Assembly (NCBI GenBank): GCA_963768025.1
Contig: CAVYGM010000001.1
Coordinates: 124,001 to 188,000 of the forward strand
Source: CAVYGM01 sp963768025
Lineage (GTDB): Bacteria; Bacteroidota; Bacteroidia; Cytophagales; Spirosomataceae
Reading direction: 5' to 3'
DNA: 64,000 nt
The notes beneath the pieces were generated by a model that saw only the letters and a program-made list of their open reading frames with translations, made no database searches and was not told the origin of the DNA. The position numbers were made by a program, and so were the translations under genes. The first letter of the stretch is position 1; the number at the start of each line of letters is the position of its first letter. Shown piece by piece: positions 48,896-57,977 of this stretch.

Positions 48896-49190
48896 TCAGT
48901 TTACCGCCAGAGGAGCCAATTGATAGATTCGCTTAACTTGTCGATTATTTAAGTCGTATTGGATTTCCCGACCATCGATTTTGACGGTCAGTTTGTGCCG
49001 TCCAGTATCCATCGAAGAGATGTCCAGATTGCGGCGGCACTGTTCAATATTGGTAAATTCCTGGTAGTGCAGGTTGCCTTGCTCATCCACCAGTTCGATT
49101 TTGTACCGCAGCCGCAGCGGATTATCGACCAGCAAGTGTAGTTTGCCCGCTTGGTTGACAAAGGCATCCACCGTGTACGACCTTTCGGTG
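48896..49190 (-). pseudogene. C-terminal fragment of a secreted beta-domain protein
   Basis: An open stretch of about 98 residues (VSPTERSYTVDAFVNQAGKL, HLLVDNPLRLRYKIELVDEQ, GRHKLTVKIDGREIQYDLNN) with no start codon of its own except GTG 49171. It looks like the C-terminal beta-sandwich of the protein at 51332-52039 (compare LPERVTLLVQDPSGKTMRLH and GSYQVRLYGK). Its 5' part has been replaced by the IS5 remnant. Confidence 0.6.
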
Positions 49191-49193
49191 GGA

Positions 49194-49620
49194 GAAACGC
49201 CCTACTTATTAGGTGCCGCCAGGCCAGCCCTCCCAATTTTCGGGCTGGCGTCGTACCATCGTGGGAGTTGACCGCCACCACGAAACTGTCCAACAGGTTG
49301 TCCATCGTGTCAACGATGTAGAAGCGCTTCCGTCGGCAGTCTACTATAGGACAGGAACTTATGTTCTTGCAAGTGCCGTCTTCCACCCACTTGGCGTAGT
49401 AATAATACGCGGTTTGCCAGGGCGGGTACTCACCCGGAACGTCGCGCTAGACGCAGCCGTTTTCGTCACATAAAGAATGGCATTGACGATCTCATTCAAA
49501 TCCCACTTGCTACAGCGGCGTACTCGGATGATTTTTTCGAAGATTCGCCGTTGCGATAACTTACCAACTTGCGGCGGGCAGGTCGGATCGGACAGCCGCT
49601 GGGGCTACACTTTTTGATTC
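49194..49620 (-). pseudogene. IS5-family transposase remnant
   Basis: Reading the minus strand across frames gives KLSQRRIFEKIIRVRRCSKW, DLNEIVNAILYVTKTGCVWR, DVPGEYPPWQTAYYYYAKWV and RFYIVDTMDNLLDSFVVAVN. These are successive blocks of IS5-type DDE transposases (NAILY, GCxWR, PPWQTxYYY, VDTxGNLL). The catalytic core between WVEDGT and RFYIVDT is largely deleted, the C-terminus is missing, and the frame is broken. I see no matching terminal inverted repeats. An old, dead insertion. Confidence 0.75.
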
Positions 49621-49690
49621 GCATTTATCAATATAGCAGGAACTATGGTTACCTATTCGCTTACTGGTTTTCGGCTTCGCCTGATTCGTA

Positions 49691-50836
49691 TTACTGCACG
49701 GCTCCGCTGATGCCAGCGTGGTACACCGTGCCATCCTTGGCCACCACGCAGGGCGAACTGGAATCGATCGAGTGTGGGGTTTCGTACTCCCACTTTTTGG
49801 CCCCCGTAGCGGCATCGAAGGCGTACATTTTCATGCCGATGCCCAGATACACCAAGCCTGTTGCCACCACCGGGCTGGAGTAAATCAGATTATTGGCTTC
49901 GGGTTTGGCTTCCCATTTTTTAGCACCTGTAGCTGCATCGATGGCGTAGAGCGTGGAACCGACCCCGATATACACAACCCCACTCGCTACAATAGGTGAC
50001 GAGTAGCCTGCCGTACTGGTTTCAGTGGCGTAGTCCCATTTTTTAGCCCCTGTTTGGGCATCAAGCGCGTAAAGTTTTTGGTTGTCTTTGCCAAATACCC
50101 CGCTGCCGATATAGACAATGCCGTTTGCCACAGTAGGCGATGAATTGACAGCTGTGGCTTCGGCGAATTTCCATTTAACTGCCCCCGTTTGAGCGTCGAA
50201 GGCCATAATACCGTTGAATTCCGATCCGGCGAAGAGCATACCATTCGCTACAGCAGGCGAGGACTCCGAAATACCTATGGCGGGCTGATGCCATTTGAGA
50301 GCGCCTGTTGCGGCATCTAAAGCATGTAAACCAGACTTTCCACCAGCACTACCTCGTATGGAACCATAGACTACACCATCGACCACTGTGGGCGACGCTT
50401 CCCAGCTATATATTTCATCGTTCTGATACTTCCACTTTTCGGCTCCCGTCAGGGCATTGAAGGCGTAGAGATAATGCTCACCGGGGTAATAAACAAGGCC
50501 GTTGGCTACCATCGGGGCGGCAAAGGGTAGTTTCAACACTTGTGCCGATTCCCATTGTTTAGCCCCCGTAGCGGCGTCCAATGCATAAAGTTTCTTATCC
50601 CAACTGGCAATATAAACCAGTCCCCCAGCCACCGTTGCCGTAGCATTGACGGACTCGCTAAACTTAACTTCCCATTTTTTTGCCCCGGTCAGGGCATCCA
50701 ATGCGTAGAAATAGCCGCCGTTAGTACCGATATACACCGTGCCGTTGTTAGGCTCGGGGTCGCTTTTTTGGGAGCAGGAAGCCGCCCAGATCAGCAGGAC
50801 GAAAACAAAGATGGGTAGTAGCTTAGTCGTTTTCAT
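49691..50836 (-). CDS. PQQ-binding-like beta-propeller lipoprotein
   Basis: A 381-residue lipoprotein (leader MKTTKLLPIFVFVLLIWAAS then Cys21). About eight repeats of the form VYIGT-x-YALDAxTGAKKWE fill the rest, the tryptophan-docking repeat of PQQ/BamB-like propellers. No catalytic residues of quinoprotein dehydrogenases are evident, so it is probably a structural or binding propeller. Complete frame. A copy of the 150-bp element (51033-51175) lies upstream. Confidence 0.88.
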   Translation of the reverse strand: MKTTKLLPIFVFVLLIWAASCSQKSDPEPNNGTVYIGTNGGYFYALDALTGAKKWEVKFSESVNATATVAGGLVYIASWDKKLYALDAATGAKQWESAQVLKLPFAAPMVANGLVYYPGEHYLYAFNALTGAEKWKYQNDEIYSWEASPTVVDGVVYGSIRGSAGGKSGLHALDAATGALKWHQPAIGISESSPAVANGMLFAGSEFNGIMAFDAQTGAVKWKFAEATAVNSSPTVANGIVYIGSGVFGKDNQKLYALDAQTGAKKWDYATETSTAGYSSPIVASGVVYIGVGSTLYAIDAATGAKKWEAKPEANNLIYSSPVVATGLVYLGIGMKMYAFDAATGAKKWEYETPHSIDSSSPCVVAKDGTVYHAGISGAVQ

Positions 50837-50891
50837 TAATTTTTTAAAGAAGGAGTAGAATTAAAATCTGTTTTGACAAAATATTTCGCTC

Positions 50892-50972
50892 ATGCACGTA
50901 GAAATTAACCTTTACGATCAGCAGAAAATGCCGCACCTCATCGAATTGCTGAAATCATTAGAATCTGTTTGA
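50892..50972 (+). pseudogene. Small antitoxin-like ORF fragment
   Basis: ATG 50892 to TGA 50972 encodes 26 residues (MHVEINLYDQQKMPHLIELL), similar in pattern to the start of small helical antitoxins that accompany PIN toxins. No toxin follows. Weakly supported; it may be chance. Confidence 0.25.
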
Positions 50973-51032
50973 GTTAGTTTTCATTGGCGATAAAGCAATA
51001 TTTTAGGTTCTAAGGATAAACTCAATGAACAG

Positions 51033-51175
51033 CTTCTTAGATAGCTTACTCCATTAGTCGGACAAACATCTTGATCGGGAAACAGCCGTGCAACAGCCGT
51101 TGTGTGAATGGTCGTTTTATTGCGTGAATAGTAGGGTTTGGTATGCCGTTGAGTGAACGGTAGGTGAAGTGGTCA
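51033..51175 (+). repeat. ~150-bp dispersed element, copy 2
   Basis: Direct 12-mers TTGTGTGAATGG (51100-51111), TTGCGTGAATAG (51120-51131), TTGAGTGAACGG (51149-51160), offsets again 20 and 29 bp. Preceded by CATTAGTCGGACAAACATC and GGGAAACAGCCGTGCAAC, as in the other copies. Lies in the 495-bp gap upstream of the PQQ-propeller gene; its right end diverges sooner than copies 1 and 3. Confidence 0.85.
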
Positions 51176-51331
51176 TATATTTAGGGATTTTTAGGAATAA
51201 AAAATTGTCTGAACTGTAACGAGTCGGCAACTTTGTTTCGGCCCGTATTATCTTTTTCCAAACATCAGGATACTGGGCAACGAGGGGTTTTGGGAAAAGT
51301 ACTATGGCTGAATAGAAAAACTTTACGAGAA

Positions 51332-52039
51332 TTATTTGGATACGAGTTCCATGCGGACTTGATGGTTTTTCTGGAATATGTGGACTTCATATTCTTTTTC
51401 CCAGGTTTTCCCGTATAATCGTACCTGATAGCTACCTTCTGGCAGATCGATGAGGGGTAATGAGTCTGTAAACTGATCTGTTTTATCAGTATGTAGTCTC
51501 ATGGTTTTACCTGAAGGATCCTGAACCAACAAGGTCACTCTTTCAGGGAGGGGGGCTTGCATCCACACATACAGTAGGTTTTTATTCATTATCAATACTC
51601 GCGTCTGAATACCCGTAGGGCCAGTCGCTGCTGTTTCTATTGGTAAGTTTTCAGACTCTGAAACAGGGACACCTCGCTGATTGTAGGGGAAAGGTTTGAT
51701 TTTCAGTTTACTTGTTACCAGGTTTTGACTGGTCAACCGTGCAAGGGCTACATCAAGTACACGTCGATTTCGGGTGGTTAGCTCCACGTAATTACCAGAA
51801 AGTTTTTCTGTATAAATTACCCGTTTATTTTTATCCATAAACAGGATAGTGGTTTGAAGTTTGATGGGATCAGTAGATACATACCAGTTTGCCGTTTGGT
51901 TGTATGTCAGATTATAGTACTTGTCTGAGTCTAAATCCACAATCCCATTTTCCACAATATGGGTGAGGGTAGCAGGAGACTGCTGGGCATGTATTCGGGA
52001 GCATAATCCAAAAATCAGAATGATGTGAAAGATTTTCAT
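51332..52039 (-). CDS. Secreted hypothetical protein
   Basis: A 235-residue protein with a signal peptide (MKIFHIILIFGLCSRIHAQ). The body is beta-rich (TANWYVSTDPIKLQTTILFM, NYVELTTRNRRVLDVALARL) and ends in a beta-sandwich (RVTLLVQDPSGKTMRLHTDK, GSYQVRLYGKTWEKEYEVHI). The C-terminus resembles the truncated fragment at 48896. No enzyme motif. Divergent from the kinase operon, with element copy 3 between them. Confidence 0.65.
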   Translation of the reverse strand: MKIFHIILIFGLCSRIHAQQSPATLTHIVENGIVDLDSDKYYNLTYNQTANWYVSTDPIKLQTTILFMDKNKRVIYTEKLSGNYVELTTRNRRVLDVALARLTSQNLVTSKLKIKPFPYNQRGVPVSESENLPIETAATGPTGIQTRVLIMNKNLLYVWMQAPLPERVTLLVQDPSGKTMRLHTDKTDQFTDSLPLIDLPEGSYQVRLYGKTWEKEYEVHIFQKNHQVRMELVSK

Positions 52040-52303
52040 ATGGAGCGGTTGGTATAGTTTAGAAATAGGATTATACGTAAGTTGGCTTGTTCTAAATGCT
52101 CCACCGTGATCTGTGTCTTCACCACAGACCTGCCTGCATTTGGTTGTTAGCCCTGGGGCTTTATTACCTCACCGCCCATGGCGATTGCAATACTATCGTT
52201 GAAGGTTATTTTCTCATACTCTTCTCAAAGGACAAGTAGTCAAGTCATCGCTCTAAAAATCGACTTATTCCCTCCTACAGTACCCACCACACTAGCCGGG
52301 GAA

Positions 52304-52457
52304 TTAAGATTCTTCCTGTCTGCTCCCATTGGTCGTACAAACATCTTGATCGGGAAACAACAAAGCAATTGTCATTGCGTGGGTGGTCAGATTATTGCGT
52401 GAATAGCAGGATTTGGTATGCCACTGAGTGAACGGTAGTGAATGGGGGCGAAAATCA
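52304..52457 (+). repeat. ~150-bp dispersed element, copy 3
   Basis: Starts AAGATTCTTCCTGTC like copy 1 and ends GTGAATGGGGGCGAAAATC. 12-mers: TTGCGTGGGTGG (52375-52386), TTGCGTGAATAG (52395-52406), CTGAGTGAACGG (52424-52435), offsets 20 and 29 bp. The third begins 140 bp upstream of the first kinase start, between it and the divergent gene at 51332-52039. The rest of the 524-bp gap shows no coding sequence. Confidence 0.85.
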
Positions 52458-52563
52458 GTTCACTCGATAAATCGACCGTTCGCTCAATAGAGCGGGCCCT
52501 CGACCCGGAGAAAGAAGAAAAATGTGTCTCTTTATCAGTACCTTGTTTATTATTTGAATCGGT

Positions 52564-54561
52564 ATGCGTTCACTACTTCTCCTGACCCTGTTGCTGAATT
52601 GGGCTGTTGCTTTCGGGCAGGAGAAGGCATTGTTGTTGCCCGGTAAACTTGCTGAGTCACCAATAGACATCAGTCCTTATGCCACTATTTACGAAAATCA
52701 ACCATGGGATACATTGCCCGTATCTGTGATTTTAACGAAGCCGTTTCGACCGTTTTCGCAGCAACCAACCGATAGTCTTCCAAACCAGTATAAGTTTTCT
52801 AAATGGGTACGCTTTACACTCCAGAATACAAGTCCAGACAAGTCAGTTGAAAGGTGGCTTCATGTGGGTCGTCACAATCTAATCCAATTGTACTCACTCG
52901 ATTCGCTGAGTCGAGCTACTTTATTGGCCACTAACAGTAGGTATGATGCGAGAATACCTGGAGCTCCCAGCCGGGAGGCGGTGCCCTTAGTGGTTATGCC
53001 GCATCAGCAACAAACTTTTATAGTGCATGTAGTCTCCAACGATCGTTTATCTCCCTTTGGGGTCAGGCTGTTTACACTACTAGACTACAAGGATTTTTTG
53101 AATGACTCACTACAAATTGAGTTTCGGGCCCTAGCGTTTCACATTGGCATGGCTGCCTGCCTACTCTTTATGAGCTTGTTTGCAATCGGTCAGTACCTGA
53201 CCAATCGTGATAACATCTATGTATGGTATTCGCTCTACGTGCTGGCGACTTGTTTGTTTTTTCTCCGCTTACCTGAAACGGTCTTTCAGTTTGATGAGTG
53301 GCTATACAATCAGTTTTTAGTATCAACACTGATGCCCATTTCCCAGTTGGCGATGCATTTTTTCTATATGTTGTTTTTCGGAACACTCCTTGAACTACCA
53401 CGTTATCAGCCTCGCCTCTGGTTGTGGTACCGCTATTTACTGATCGTTCTGACTGCGTTGATGGCCACCACGCTGATTGTCAATTTTAGCTGGGGGGGCC
53501 ACACCTACATCCAGGTTTATAATAGTCGTCTGGCTGGTGTAATCACCGTGCTCGTTTTACTGAGCGAAACCCTACTGGCAGGGTTAGCGTTGCGAGGTCG
53601 TCATCCATTACGGAGCTATGCAGTAGCGGGATTTCTACTTCTGATGAGTGGGGCACTAAGCACGTATATAGTGAATGGTATCGATATACACCGAATCAGT
53701 GTATTCGTTCGGATGCCTTCAATTCTACTAGAAGTATTCTGTTTTTCCTTGGCCTTAGGCCGACGGACACGTCTGATTGAGCTTGAGAAAAATCGAATTC
53801 AGCAACGATACAGCCAGGACCTGGAAACCCAGCTAGCCCAGCGGGAGCAGGAAATTGAACAACAGAGCCGCTTGATTGAAGCCCAGCACATTCGCCAGCT
53901 TGAAAGCGAATTTGAGCAGAAACTGGCCGATACCGAGATGACGGCCCTACGCGCCCAGATGAACCCGCACTTCATCTTCAACTGCCTCAACTCCATCAAA
54001 CTCTATACTCTCCAGAACAACGCCGACAAAGCCTCCGACTACCTCACCAAGTTTTCCCGGCTCATCCGGCTGGTGCTGGAAAACTCCCGCGCCGAGCGCG
54101 TAACGCTGCAGAACGAGTTGGACGCCCTGCAACTTTACATCGAACTGGAAGCCATGCGTTTCAAACAGAAAGTACAGTTCAGCATCCACGTGTCGCCCGG
54201 GATCGATCAGCGGTATGTCTGCATCCCGCCCCTGCTGTTGCAGCCCTACGTGGAGAACGCCATCTGGCATGGGCTGATGCACAAGCCCGAAGGCGGCACG
54301 GTCACGGTGGAGGTCAGTCAGCCGCAGCCCGACCAGTTGCACATCGAAATCACTGACGACGGGGTAGGTCGACAGCGGGCCGGGGCGTTAAAGAGCAAGT
54401 CGGCGGGAAGTCATAAGTCATTCGGGATGCAGGTGACGGCCGACCGGATCCGGATGATCAACCAGTTGTACAACATTCAGACGCAGACCCAGATTGTGGA
54501 CTTGGTGGACAGTTTCGGCGAAGCCTGTGGAACACGTGTACTTTTAGATATACCAATATGA
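52564..54561 (+). CDS. LytS-type sensor histidine kinase with 7TMR-DISM sensor
   Basis: A 665-residue kinase: signal peptide, periplasmic DISMED2-like domain (residues about 25-185; KFSKWVRFTLQNTSPDKSVE, WLHVGRHNLIQLYSLDSLSR), seven TM helices (about 190-400), a coiled coil (405-460), then His_kinase with His469 in RAQMNPHFIFNCLNSIKLYT and HATPase (N-box PYVENAIWHGLMH, G1 ITDDGVGRQRAG). It should phosphorylate the LytTR regulator two genes downstream. Coupled to the next gene by ATGA. Confidence 0.92.
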   Translation: MRSLLLLTLLLNWAVAFGQEKALLLPGKLAESPIDISPYATIYENQPWDTLPVSVILTKPFRPFSQQPTDSLPNQYKFSKWVRFTLQNTSPDKSVERWLHVGRHNLIQLYSLDSLSRATLLATNSRYDARIPGAPSREAVPLVVMPHQQQTFIVHVVSNDRLSPFGVRLFTLLDYKDFLNDSLQIEFRALAFHIGMAACLLFMSLFAIGQYLTNRDNIYVWYSLYVLATCLFFLRLPETVFQFDEWLYNQFLVSTLMPISQLAMHFFYMLFFGTLLELPRYQPRLWLWYRYLLIVLTALMATTLIVNFSWGGHTYIQVYNSRLAGVITVLVLLSETLLAGLALRGRHPLRSYAVAGFLLLMSGALSTYIVNGIDIHRISVFVRMPSILLEVFCFSLALGRRTRLIELEKNRIQQRYSQDLETQLAQREQEIEQQSRLIEAQHIRQLESEFEQKLADTEMTALRAQMNPHFIFNCLNSIKLYTLQNNADKASDYLTKFSRLIRLVLENSRAERVTLQNELDALQLYIELEAMRFKQKVQFSIHVSPGIDQRYVCIPPLLLQPYVENAIWHGLMHKPEGGTVTVEVSQPQPDQLHIEITDDGVGRQRAGALKSKSAGSHKSFGMQVTADRIRMINQLYNIQTQTQIVDLVDSFGEACGTRVLLDIPI

Positions 54562-56291
54562 AAACGTGGCAACATCGTCGGTTCATCTTTTTGCTGTTCG
54601 TGTTGGGTAGTACACTGCTAGCGTGGGGGCAGACCCCAGCCAAGCTACCCGGTACGGCTTCGGGACGAGTACCTGTACAACCCGGCAAAATGATAGCCCG
54701 AGATTCTTTGGGAACCGTTCAGTCACAGCGTCTAATTCCACGCAAAGCCGCTCCCTCCCATAGCATCGAAAGTCAATCCATTCACCGGATACAGATGCCC
54801 AAACGGACACCGCCCACCCTACCGATTCTGGTGTTTTTCAGTGCCGCCCTGGGGGCTATGTTATTCATGAGTTTGTTTACCATAGCTCAGTTTCTATTGA
54901 ATCGAAATGCATCTTATGGGTGGTATGCGGTTTATCTGGGCATTACATCGATCTGGCTATGGCAATCGACCCGCGTTTGGTTCGACGTGGCTTCGTTCCC
55001 CAGCGATATGACGGTTTACTTTGCCTATATGCTGCTGCTGGGTTATGGCATGATGATACCGTATATTCATTTTGTAAGCTACCTGCTCGAAGTGCCTCAG
55101 CAGCCCCGGTTGACCCGCTGGACCCGTAATTTTATTCGATTCGTTGGCGTAACCGTACTTATACTATTGGCCGAATTATTTTTCTGGAATTCGGTGTATG
55201 TGTATATACTGGTCAATTTTCTTAACTACGGGGGATTGATATTCATCATGGTTGCGATGTTGCGTAAAAGCCATCCCCTCAAATGGTATGCGCTGGCCGG
55301 TTCGCTATTTTTGGTGTGCGGAGCGATTACGGCCACTGTTATGAATTATATTAATTATGAAACAACGAATCAGTTGTTTCGAATGCCTTTGTTCTACCTG
55401 GTGGCCAGCCAGTTACTCGAAATTTTATGCTTTTCTCTGGCCCTGGGCCGACGTAGCCAGCTGAACAAAATCGAAAAAATTCAGGCCCAGACTCAGTTGA
55501 TTCAGCAATTGGAGGAAAATGAACGGCTGCAACAAACCTACACTGTAGAATTAAAACACCAGTTGACCCATCGGGAAACGGACGTACTAATCAAAGCCCA
55601 CGAGCTTGAAGAACAGCGCATCAGTCAGCTTCGCTCCGATTTTGAGCGTCGGGTTGCCGAAGCCGAAATGACGGGGTTACGCTCGCAGATGAACCCGCAT
55701 TTTATTTTTAACTGCCTCAACTCTATCAAACTATACGCCATCGAAAACGATTCGGAAAAAGCCTCTGACTACCTCACCCGGTTCTCCCGGCTGATCAGGC
55801 TAGTACTGGAAAACTCCCGCTCCGAGCGTGTAACGCTGCAAAACGAGCTGGATATGCTCCAACTATATGCCGACATGGAAATTATGCGCTTCAAGCAAAA
55901 ACTAACTTTTCACGTAGCTGTCGAACCCGGTATCGATGCCCGCTACATAGAGATACCGCCCCTGCTATTGCAGCCCTACGTCGAGAACGCCATCTGGCAC
56001 GGGCTTATGCATAAGCCCGAAGGCGGCACCGTCCATATCCGGGCTACCCAACCGCAGGATAACCTAATCCAACTGACCATCAGCGACGACGGCGTTGGAC
56101 GGGCGCGGGCGGCTGAGCTAAAAAGCAAGTCGGCCAGCCACCATAAGTCTTTCGGCCTGAAGATGACTTCGGAACGCATTGCCCTGATCAACCAATTCTA
56201 TCAGACTCATACCCAGATTATGATTGAAGACCTGGTGGCAGCCGACGGTCAGCCTGCCGGAACGGAGGTCACGTTGCAGATACCAATATGA
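54558..56291 (+). CDS. Second LytS-type histidine kinase, lacking the DISMED2 sensor
   Basis: A 577-residue paralogue of the preceding kinase. After the signal peptide only about 60 low-complexity periplasmic residues remain (no DISMED2 domain), then seven TM helices (about 88-298), coiled coil and His_kinase with His381 in RSQMNPHFIFNCLNSIKLYA. The catalytic half is strongly similar to the first kinase, including LLLQPYVENAIWHGLMHKPE. It overlaps both neighbours by ATGA. Heterodimerisation with, or modulation of, the first kinase is a reasonable guess. Confidence 0.9.
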   Translation: MKTWQHRRFIFLLFVLGSTLLAWGQTPAKLPGTASGRVPVQPGKMIARDSLGTVQSQRLIPRKAAPSHSIESQSIHRIQMPKRTPPTLPILVFFSAALGAMLFMSLFTIAQFLLNRNASYGWYAVYLGITSIWLWQSTRVWFDVASFPSDMTVYFAYMLLLGYGMMIPYIHFVSYLLEVPQQPRLTRWTRNFIRFVGVTVLILLAELFFWNSVYVYILVNFLNYGGLIFIMVAMLRKSHPLKWYALAGSLFLVCGAITATVMNYINYETTNQLFRMPLFYLVASQLLEILCFSLALGRRSQLNKIEKIQAQTQLIQQLEENERLQQTYTVELKHQLTHRETDVLIKAHELEEQRISQLRSDFERRVAEAEMTGLRSQMNPHFIFNCLNSIKLYAIENDSEKASDYLTRFSRLIRLVLENSRSERVTLQNELDMLQLYADMEIMRFKQKLTFHVAVEPGIDARYIEIPPLLLQPYVENAIWHGLMHKPEGGTVHIRATQPQDNLIQLTISDDGVGRARAAELKSKSASHHKSFGLKMTSERIALINQFYQTHTQIMIEDLVAADGQPAGTEVTLQIPI

Positions 56292-57052
56292 AAGCACTCA
56301 TCATTGACGACGAACCTGATAACGTGCAGTTACTGTCGCTGCAATTGGCCCGGCACTGTCCGCAGGTGGAGGTGATCGGGCAGTTCACCGACAGCCCGTC
56401 GGCGTTGATCGCCTTACGGACGCTGCGACCTGCGCTGGTGTTTCTCGACATCGAGATGCCGATGCTGAATGGCTTTCAACTGCTCGAACAACTCGGTGAG
56501 GTAGCCTTTCAGGTCGTGTTCGTAACCGCTTATAACCAGTACGCGGTGCGGGCGTTCCGGTTTTCGGCCCTCGATTACCTGCTCAAACCGGTGGATACCG
56601 TCGACCTGATAGCGGCCGTAAAGCGAGCCGAAACTACCACCCAGATTCAATCCCAGCAACTCGACATTCTGAGTCACTACTACGGCCCTGGCCAAGCGGA
56701 CACCCCTGCAACGCGGGTAGCCCTGGCCAGCCGGATAGCCTTACCCCACGCCAGTGGTATGGTGTTCGTGGAAACTAATAAGATTGTGTATTGCGAAGCC
56801 GACAGCAATTACACGCGTTTTCATCTATCGGGTGGTGAGGTGTATATGGTGGCCAAAACCCTCGGCGATGTACAGGAGGTACTCGAAGCGGGCGATTTCG
56901 TGCGGGTTCACCGGCAGTATATCGTCAACCTGGCCCACATTCAGAAACTCGTCAGAGGAGAAGGTACCTATCTACTGATGACCGACGGCACATCTATTCC
57001 CTTGTCCCGCCAGCAGAAGGATCGGCTTATGGAGCGGTTTGGGTGGTTGTAA
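56288..57052 (+). CDS. LytTR-family response regulator
   Basis: A 254-residue regulator. Receiver: acidic pocket IIDDEPDN (Asp7, Asp8), phospho-acceptor Asp54 in LVFLDIEMPMLNGFQLLEQL, Thr80 in FVTAYNQYAVRAF and Lys100 in YLLKPVD. LytTR DNA-binding domain from about residue 155 (IVYCEADSNYTRFHLSGGEV; DFVRVHRQYIVNLAHIQKLV; IPLSRQQKDRLME). LytTR domains bind short direct repeats spaced by about one or two helical turns, which makes the phased 12-mers of the local repeat element candidate sites (inference). Confidence 0.93.
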   Translation: MKALIIDDEPDNVQLLSLQLARHCPQVEVIGQFTDSPSALIALRTLRPALVFLDIEMPMLNGFQLLEQLGEVAFQVVFVTAYNQYAVRAFRFSALDYLLKPVDTVDLIAAVKRAETTTQIQSQQLDILSHYYGPGQADTPATRVALASRIALPHASGMVFVETNKIVYCEADSNYTRFHLSGGEVYMVAKTLGDVQEVLEAGDFVRVHRQYIVNLAHIQKLVRGEGTYLLMTDGTSIPLSRQQKDRLMERFGWL

Positions 57053-57153
57053 GCAAAAAATAATTTTGTTCACAACGAGATGAGTGAAAAAAAATATCAC
57101 AGCCCTTACATGAACCATAGAGATCGGGGTTAGTAAGGACTGTTCCCTATCCT

Positions 57154-57977
57154 TTACAAATTCATAATGATCTCGGGCCGCTGCTCGTACTCTTTCAGGA
57201 TGATGTTTGGCGTTACGTTAGCAAATTGCTTGAAGTCCTTTGCTAGATGGTTGTAATCGGTATAGCCAAACTGGACGGCCACGGTGAGCCAGTCGACCAT
57301 TGGGTGTTTTTCTTTGTAATCAAACGCCTGGTAAAATCGGCTGATACGGCTGTAAGTTTGGGGCCGATGCCGATTCGCTCATTAAACAGTCGCTCAAATT
57401 GCCGGGCACTTAGATTAGCCTGGTCAGCTAACCAATCTAACGAAAAGGGTAGTGGATTATGCAGCAACAACGTCCCAATTCGGTCGATGGGGTGCGGGTC
57501 GATCTTAATGAATTTGAGTTTTTGCAACAAATAAGTCTCTGCGCGCACAATCATCTCGTCATACTTTCTTGCATTGGCAATTTGGTCGTTTACCGACTGC
57601 AATTCAGGATTGAGAATGGATTCGGCATCGCAAAACGCCGAGGTGAGTTCGTTGCTCGATATACCCAGCAGGCGATGCATGGCTCCCGGCTGAAAAACAA
57701 CCATAAGCATCAGAAACTCCGGTGCCGTGAAGGTGTGGAAGTTCCGCCTTGACACATGCTGCCCAAATAAAGCATTAGTGGCCACGCGCGAGATGGTGCC
57801 AGTATGTGGGTCGTGCGATTGTATGTATCCCCGCGCAAAAAATACGAGTGCCTGTTCAATTCTTGCGGGATAGGGCTTGATACGGATTCCCTCCGGTATG
57901 TGGTCAAAATGAACCAGCAGGTAGTTCTGCACAAAAGGCTGCAAGGCCGGACAGGGAAGTATTTCCTGGTAAATCAT
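57154..57977 (-). CDS. AraC-family transcriptional regulator (one frameshift)
   Basis: About 274 residues. The N-terminal domain (ILPCPALQPFVQNYLLVHFD; FLMLMVVFQPGAMHRLLGIS) is the DUF6597-type sensor shared with three other AraC copies here. The HTH part begins LDWLADQANLSARQFERLFN; a one-base shift near 57345 then restores ISRFYQAFDYKEKHPMVDWL, VAVQFGYTDYNHLAKDFKQF and the stop at 57154. It overlaps the upstream hydrolase gene by ATGA, so enzyme and regulator are co-translated. Confidence 0.85.
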
